Source: Meghimatium bilineatum
Lineage: Eukaryota; Mollusca; Gastropoda; Stylommatophora; Philomycidae
DNA length: 64,000 bases
Assembly (NCBI GenBank): GCA_034231615.1
Contig: CM067317.1
Location: forward strand, 19,365,379-19,429,378
Reading direction: 5' to 3'
Numbering within the stretch: the stretch's first letter is position 1; each line of letters opens with the position of its first letter. A program made the position numbers and the translations under genes. The notes below the pieces were generated by a model, which did no database searches, was not told the origin of the DNA, and saw only the letters and a program-made list of their open reading frames with translations. Of the stretch, positions 59,150-64,000 are shown one piece after another.

Positions 59150-61450
59150 AATTTATAATTATAGGACATTCTATCAAGAAACAAAATGACTGGTTTGATG
59201 AGAATGATAATACAATTAAAGAAATGTTGGCCTACAAAAACAACCTTCACAAAACATACTTAAATGATCCAAAATCAACGTCTAAAAAATTGCACGCAAC
59301 TGCAAACTGATAATAATACAAAATAAACTACACTATAGGAGGGACTCATGACTGAGTAAGAAATCAGACGAGATACAAACATTTGTGGACACAAATTATT
59401 TGAGTGCCCTTCTCAATCCAAATGAAACACAATTAATCGTAGAGAAAGATACAATTCTGCAGCTCTGGGTAGAACACATCGACCATTTTGAATAACCCAC
59501 TATCAATAAATGAAGAAGATATCAACCGACTATCGTATGTTCCTCTCAATAAAGTGCTAGATGAAAAGAACGTGGAACAACTGACATACTTTAGAAGAAA
59601 CTCGTACAGCAATTCATCATAATTTTTGTGGAAAAGCACCTGGCTTCTATTCAACACCAATCGAACTATACAAGTATGGTGATAAAACTCTCATTGAGAA
59701 ACTTCATATAATATTCTAAGTCATGGAAAAACGAAATATTTCCACAAAATTTGAGGGATGCAAAAATTATACACCCAATTATAAACGTAAAGGGAACCGT
59801 CAGTCATGTAATGACAATCAAGGTATATCTTCTACTATCCATCACTGGGAAGATATTTGCCAGAATCCTTTTGAACCGTCTTATAGCTCGTAGTAATATT
59901 AACCTAAAGCCAATGTGGTTTTATATGGTCTTTGCTGAAAGAGAACTTCAAGAAAAATGGCAAGAACTATACTATGACCTGTATACAACATTCATAAGAC
60001 TTAACAAAAGTATTTCACACAGTAAGTAGAAAGGGGCTGTGGGAAATTATGGCAAAATATGGATGCTCATAGGAATTTATCACAATGGTGCAGCAATTAC
60101 ATGATGGAATGCAAGCTAGAGTTCAGGATGATGGAGAGATATCTGAAACGTTTCCTGTCTTAAATGGAGTATATAATATATAGGCTATATATAATAAAAT
60201 ATAAATCATAAATTAAATCATAAATCGCATAGATGGAAAATTGTTCAACCTTCCTCGGCTCAAAACAAAAACCAAAGTCACATCACACACAATCAGGGAT
60301 CTCATATTTCCTTATGACTGTGCACTAAATGCCAACTCAGAGGATGATCTCTGAATATAACAGCAGAAGAGGCAAATAGAAGGGCAAAAGACCGTACACT
60401 CACTCTCCCCTCAATACCGAAAAGTACACGAGGACAGAAAGAAGAAGAAGAAGATGATGATGATGATCTACAAAGTATTATAGGCAGATTCTCCAAAGTT
60501 TGTACCAACTTTGGACTTACTATTAACACGGGGAAAATAAACGTAATGTTACAGTCAGAATCTGGAACAAAAGCACATCTCGAGCTCTGCATAAAGGTAA
60601 ATGGCGTAGCATTGGAAGTTGTGAACAGATTCACATACCAAGGTAGTACTTTATCAAAAAATGTCAACGTTAATGATGAAGTGTACAAGAATCGCTAAGG
60701 CAAGCAGCACTTTCGGCAGATTGTACGCAAATGTTTGGCATAGAAATGGCATTTCCTACAGGCTCAATTATTCTATCTACAGAATAGTGGTACTTCTGGC
60801 TTCTTGAGAGTCTTCAGTGCTGTTATACGCCAGTGAAGCATGTACTGTGTATAGGCGTTATGTCAGGAAACTCAATCACTTTCATGCAACTTGTTTCAGA
60901 AAAGTTATGACCATCAAATGGCAAAACAAGATTCTAGATACCACTGTACTTGACAGATCTGGTATTTCTGGCATTGACACTATTCTGATGCAGACACAGA
61001 TTCGTTGGGCGTGTCATTTGGTACGTATGCCAGAGCATCGCCTGCTAAAGACACTTCACTATTGTAAGTTGGAAACAGATACAATATCTCAAGGTGGACA
61101 AAAGAAGTGCTACATGGACTTGTTAAACACCTCACTAAAACCTTTGAAATAGATCAAGATACATGAGAAGAACTTGCACAAAATTGTATCTTCATGGTGC
61201 TCTACAGTAAAAAAGGGCGCATCATATTGTGAAAAGAGGAGAGCTGCTGCAGTTCACCAGCGAAGAGTAGTTAGAAGGTGACGGATAGACTAAAATCACT
61301 ATATAATAGTAATTCGTTGCCCGAAATGTCCAAGGATACTTGCAGCTCGAATATGGCTTATTAGCCATCTATGAAATTTTAGGCATGGACATAATTCTAA
61401 CTGAATTTTCAATGTGGATGTAACAAATGGTCATCATCACGTGATGGATG
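59150..61450 (+). mobile_element. RTE-like family 2, long degraded copy
   Basis: The frames encode LRDAKIIH, LLLSITGKIFARILLNRLIA, RELQEKWQELYYDLYTTFI, VQQLHDGMQARVQDDG, DGKLFNLPRLKTKTKVTSH, LIFPYDCALNANSEDDL (catalytic FADD changed to FPYD), NFGLTINTGKINVMLQSE, RYVRKLNHFHATCFRKV and SQGGQKKCYMDLL. Many stops; it includes a GAA/GAT run at about 60440. The 3' end is GATGTAACAAATGGTCATCA. Confidence 0.87.
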
Positions 61451-61880
61451 AACAACATGTACTTCTGTGTCTCTGCTGTTAACCAAAATCTTGCTCTTTT
61501 TGTGTTGATTTCCATTCCGATGTTGCTGGTAACTCCCCCTCACAATTGCGGTTAACTGATTATCCATTAAAATATTCCAGCGGATGAAACGTTTAGCTGG
61601 TGTCGCCCACCTCTTCTCTATTTATCCTTACAGGCGATTACATATATGTGATGTATCATTATGGTCTTCATTACAAAGTACCGATATTACCTACATCTCG
61701 TTTATCTCCCATTATATAATGGTGACAGTTATACAATTCAACACTGTCAGTGAAGTGTTCTTTAGAACACCTGACAAAGATTTCAAAGAGTGCAGTGAAC
61801 CAACATAGAACCGGAACCATCAGCCGTTATACCCTGATAGATTTACTGAAGGGGAGATCTAAGCACCTCAATCTTCAATA
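61451..61880. other. no gene recognised
   Basis: A 74-codon open frame has no recognised content. Confidence 0.4.
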
Positions 61881-61889
61881 AACTCGTAA

Positions 61890-62760
61890 AACTCAGGGTT
61901 ACAGGGGTACCATATTGGATGCCTTAGCACACAGAGTCCTCCAGCGAATTATATCCTCAGCTATGCGGATGAGTGTGGAAATATCTTGCCCTGTCCATTT
62001 CTTGATGTTGTCTGTACATGCCTTTAATTGACCTCCTCTGCTTTTTCCACCATCGACAGTTCCCTGCAGTATTGTTTTTGACAAGCAATCGTGCCTGCAT
62101 ACATGTCCGAACCATGCTAGTTTTCGCCGTTTCACTATTGAAAGTAATGGCTCCTGAACATCTGCACACTATATAAATAATATATAGACATCTATTTTGT
62201 TTTTTATTTTGTCGTTTTCTGTTGTTTGTCTCTTGAAAAAGGTTCAATTTGAGCCAATACGTGGAGAATTGTCCTGTTTAGTTTCATTGTATGTTTTTTT
62301 ATATATACTTTTTAAAATATATTTTTATTAATAGGCTAGGTAAGTGTTATAGTAACCTGTTTACCTCATTTTGCGTTACATCTGCACACATCTCTACTTT
62401 ATTTCTTACGTACACATTGGTCTTATGTTCCCTATAAGAAATTCGTAGAATTCGTCTGTAGCATTTGTACTCGAAAGCCGATAATCTTCTCTCCATGTCC
62501 GCAGTGAGTGTCCAACTCTCACAACCATACAACACAACAGAAAGCACCAGCGACTTATATTTTGATTTTTCACTCCAACACTGATGTTGCTTTTCCAAAT
62601 CACGGTTAGCCTTGATAAGGACGTGAGAACCTATGGACGTGAGAAGAGCATAATCAACATATCTAATACCTAAAACATCTTGGCTCTGTGCAAACTGCCC
62701 TGCCTCTTCCAATATCATGTTCAGAGGGTATTCGGGTATCCTCTGTCCATTGTAATCTTA
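61890..62760 (-). mobile_element. non-LTR family 8, 3' part, split by an insertion
   Basis: The minus strand encodes VVLYGCESWTLTADMERRLS, YKCYRRILRISYREHKTN and, beyond the insert, VKRRKLAWFGHVCRHDCLSK, TILQGTVDGG and WTGQDISTLIRIAED. Removing the insert and one target copy restores a continuous frame. Confidence 0.87.
62170..62377 (-). mobile_element. 208-bp insertion with 12-bp target duplication
   Basis: Lies between copies of ACATCTGCACAC at 62158-62169 and 62378-62389. It contains CTTGAAAAAGGTTCAATTTG, AGCCAATACGTGGAG and AT-rich ends. Possibly a short retroposed 3' UTR of another element. Confidence 0.75.
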
Positions 62761-62761
62761 G

Positions 62762-63650
62762 TCTGCCTCATGTTCTCTACCTGGAACTATAGAATTGCTT
62801 TAGAACATTTCTTCAAGTGCGCATGCGCGTCGCGGTAGACGCTAATAGCCGTAGATTCGGTGTCTAAATTCCTGTTTTAATCTACCATTTGTTCAGCCTT
62901 AGACTCTAAGTTAGAGAGATTCTTTTCATGTAGGAAAAGTAATGCCAGTTTTATTTAAGGTCAGAACCTGTAAAATGTACGTACAACATTAGCACATTCG
63001 ATGACACAATAGTTTATTTTAATGTTGATTAACTTTTCAATTTCAAGTAAACTCGACAGTGGGGTTATTTTATTTAACTTACTTACTTACTATGCCTCAT
63101 TTGTATTTCAGTTTCTTCAAGTTTAAACACATCACAGATTTGGATCATTCACGCAAAATAAAAACCGTTTGGTATTTAGCAAATATAACCACATAATTGT
63201 TCTTAATTAAAATTAACATTGAAGAAAATACTGAGTACCATAAAAGAAACTTTGAAGCTATAACTATAACAGTATAAACTATAATAACAACTATGATAAT
63301 GATAATTAATGAACATAATGAATAAAGGAATAATTATTACTTACTGATACGTTACTGTAGTGTATTGTAGTTTGTAGTATTGTAGGCATTAGAACACAAT
63401 TTTCAAAATGGGTTTACAGCATTATAAATACCACAGTTAGAGTTTAGATAGCAGTATAAGACTTAGTAACAGTTACAATACAGTCATGAATTTATTGTCA
63501 CTTATTATATATAATTTAGTATTTAACCTTAGTCAGTAACAACAGAGCTAAGAAGCTTTATCCGACAGTTTGGTTATTATAGAAACTTTGGGCGGATAAA
63601 TGAAATCTATAGGCCTAATAAAATAATAACAATAATATTAGATCATATAT
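62762..63650. other. AT-rich, no gene recognised
   Basis: No open frame or known repeat recognised. Confidence 0.45.
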
Positions 63651-63689
63651 ATTATTGTGGTACCTATCACAGAATTATAAACAGTTACT

Positions 63690-64000
63690 TGAGTTACATC
63701 ACACAATCTATTCCGACTCCTTCCTCTTCATCAGTCTGATCCCAAGAAGTGTGATGTGTTCTGCAACGTCCCTCTGGTTGCTTACTCTTACACGCATTAC
63801 AAGAACCTCAATGATATATTGGTACAGCTTTCTCAAGCCTGATGTTCCTAATGATTTTGCCAGCATCAACTGAAAATGTAGTAAATGCTACACCTGTGCC
63901 CATGTCACCCAGACCCAAGTCTCTCACCTTCCTCAATGCGACCTTCATCATTGAAGAGAGTTACACATGTGTGTCTTGCAACATCATCTATGCCAGCATC
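63690..64000 (+). mobile_element. possible Penelope-like element fragment, open at right edge
   Basis: Encodes DVFCNVPLVAYSYTHYKNLN and DILVQLSQ, then in another frame FLNATFIIEESYTCVSCNII up to the window edge. This resembles the linker between RT and GIY-YIG endonuclease in Penelope-like elements. The match is short and frameshifted. Confidence 0.42.

Noticed and set aside
61584-61808. 74-codon open frame between two retroelements
   Set aside because: No similarity or signals.

Overview
The window is eukaryotic and animal. Its genes are split by GT-AG introns, the DNA is AT-rich, and most of the length is decayed non-LTR retrotransposons, Tc1/mariner, hAT and pogo remnants, short dispersed repeats and minisatellites. 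The mixture of RTE-like, RNase H-bearing and Penelope-like pieces fits an invertebrate bilaterian, perhaps a mollusc or arthropod; the species cannot be decided from the sequence. No tRNA or rRNA gene, CRISPR array, operon or other prokaryotic feature was seen.

Left part (1-17.5 kb, + strand): the 3' part of a gene for a single-pass membrane protein. Seven exons (1301-1458, 5641-5802, 7487-7586, 9644-9748, 12020-12046, 14638-14814, 15486-17137) join with compatible phases. They encode the end of one EGF-like domain, one complete EGF-like domain, a transmembrane helix and a cytoplasmic tail of about 700 residues. One exon is only 27 nt. The 5' exons lie upstream, probably outside the window. 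The introns hold nested retrotransposons and minisatellites.

Middle (17.5-24.2 kb): no gene recognised. It holds short dispersed repeats, a short TIR element, mariner-like and RTE-like remnants, and an RTE copy with an inverted 5' part that ends about 40 bp from the stop codon of the next gene.

24.3-46.05 kb, - strand: a complete, intact cathepsin C (dipeptidyl peptidase I) gene. Eight exons over 21.8 kb join in phase to 457 codons plus stop, with a signal peptide, exclusion domain, and papain-type Cys, His and Asn catalytic residues. Its introns carry at least 20 repeat insertions. Among them is a 43-bp minisatellite just upstream of exon 6 whose unit resembles that exon's own 3' splice site.

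Right part (46-64 kb): almost entirely retroelement remains. The best preserved is a 1.7-kb reverse transcriptase copy at 48.6-50.4 kb with an intact YADD. There are also a hAT remnant, a probable terminal exon of an unidentified membrane protein (54620-54851), two adjoining minisatellites, a 2.3-kb degraded RTE copy, and a possible Penelope-like fragment running off the right edge.

The two main genes show no functional link. The strongest new observations are structural: insertions with recognisable target-site duplications, a twin-primed inversion, inverted RTE copies around cathepsin C exon 2, the acceptor-like minisatellite, and a family of short repeats present about ten times.
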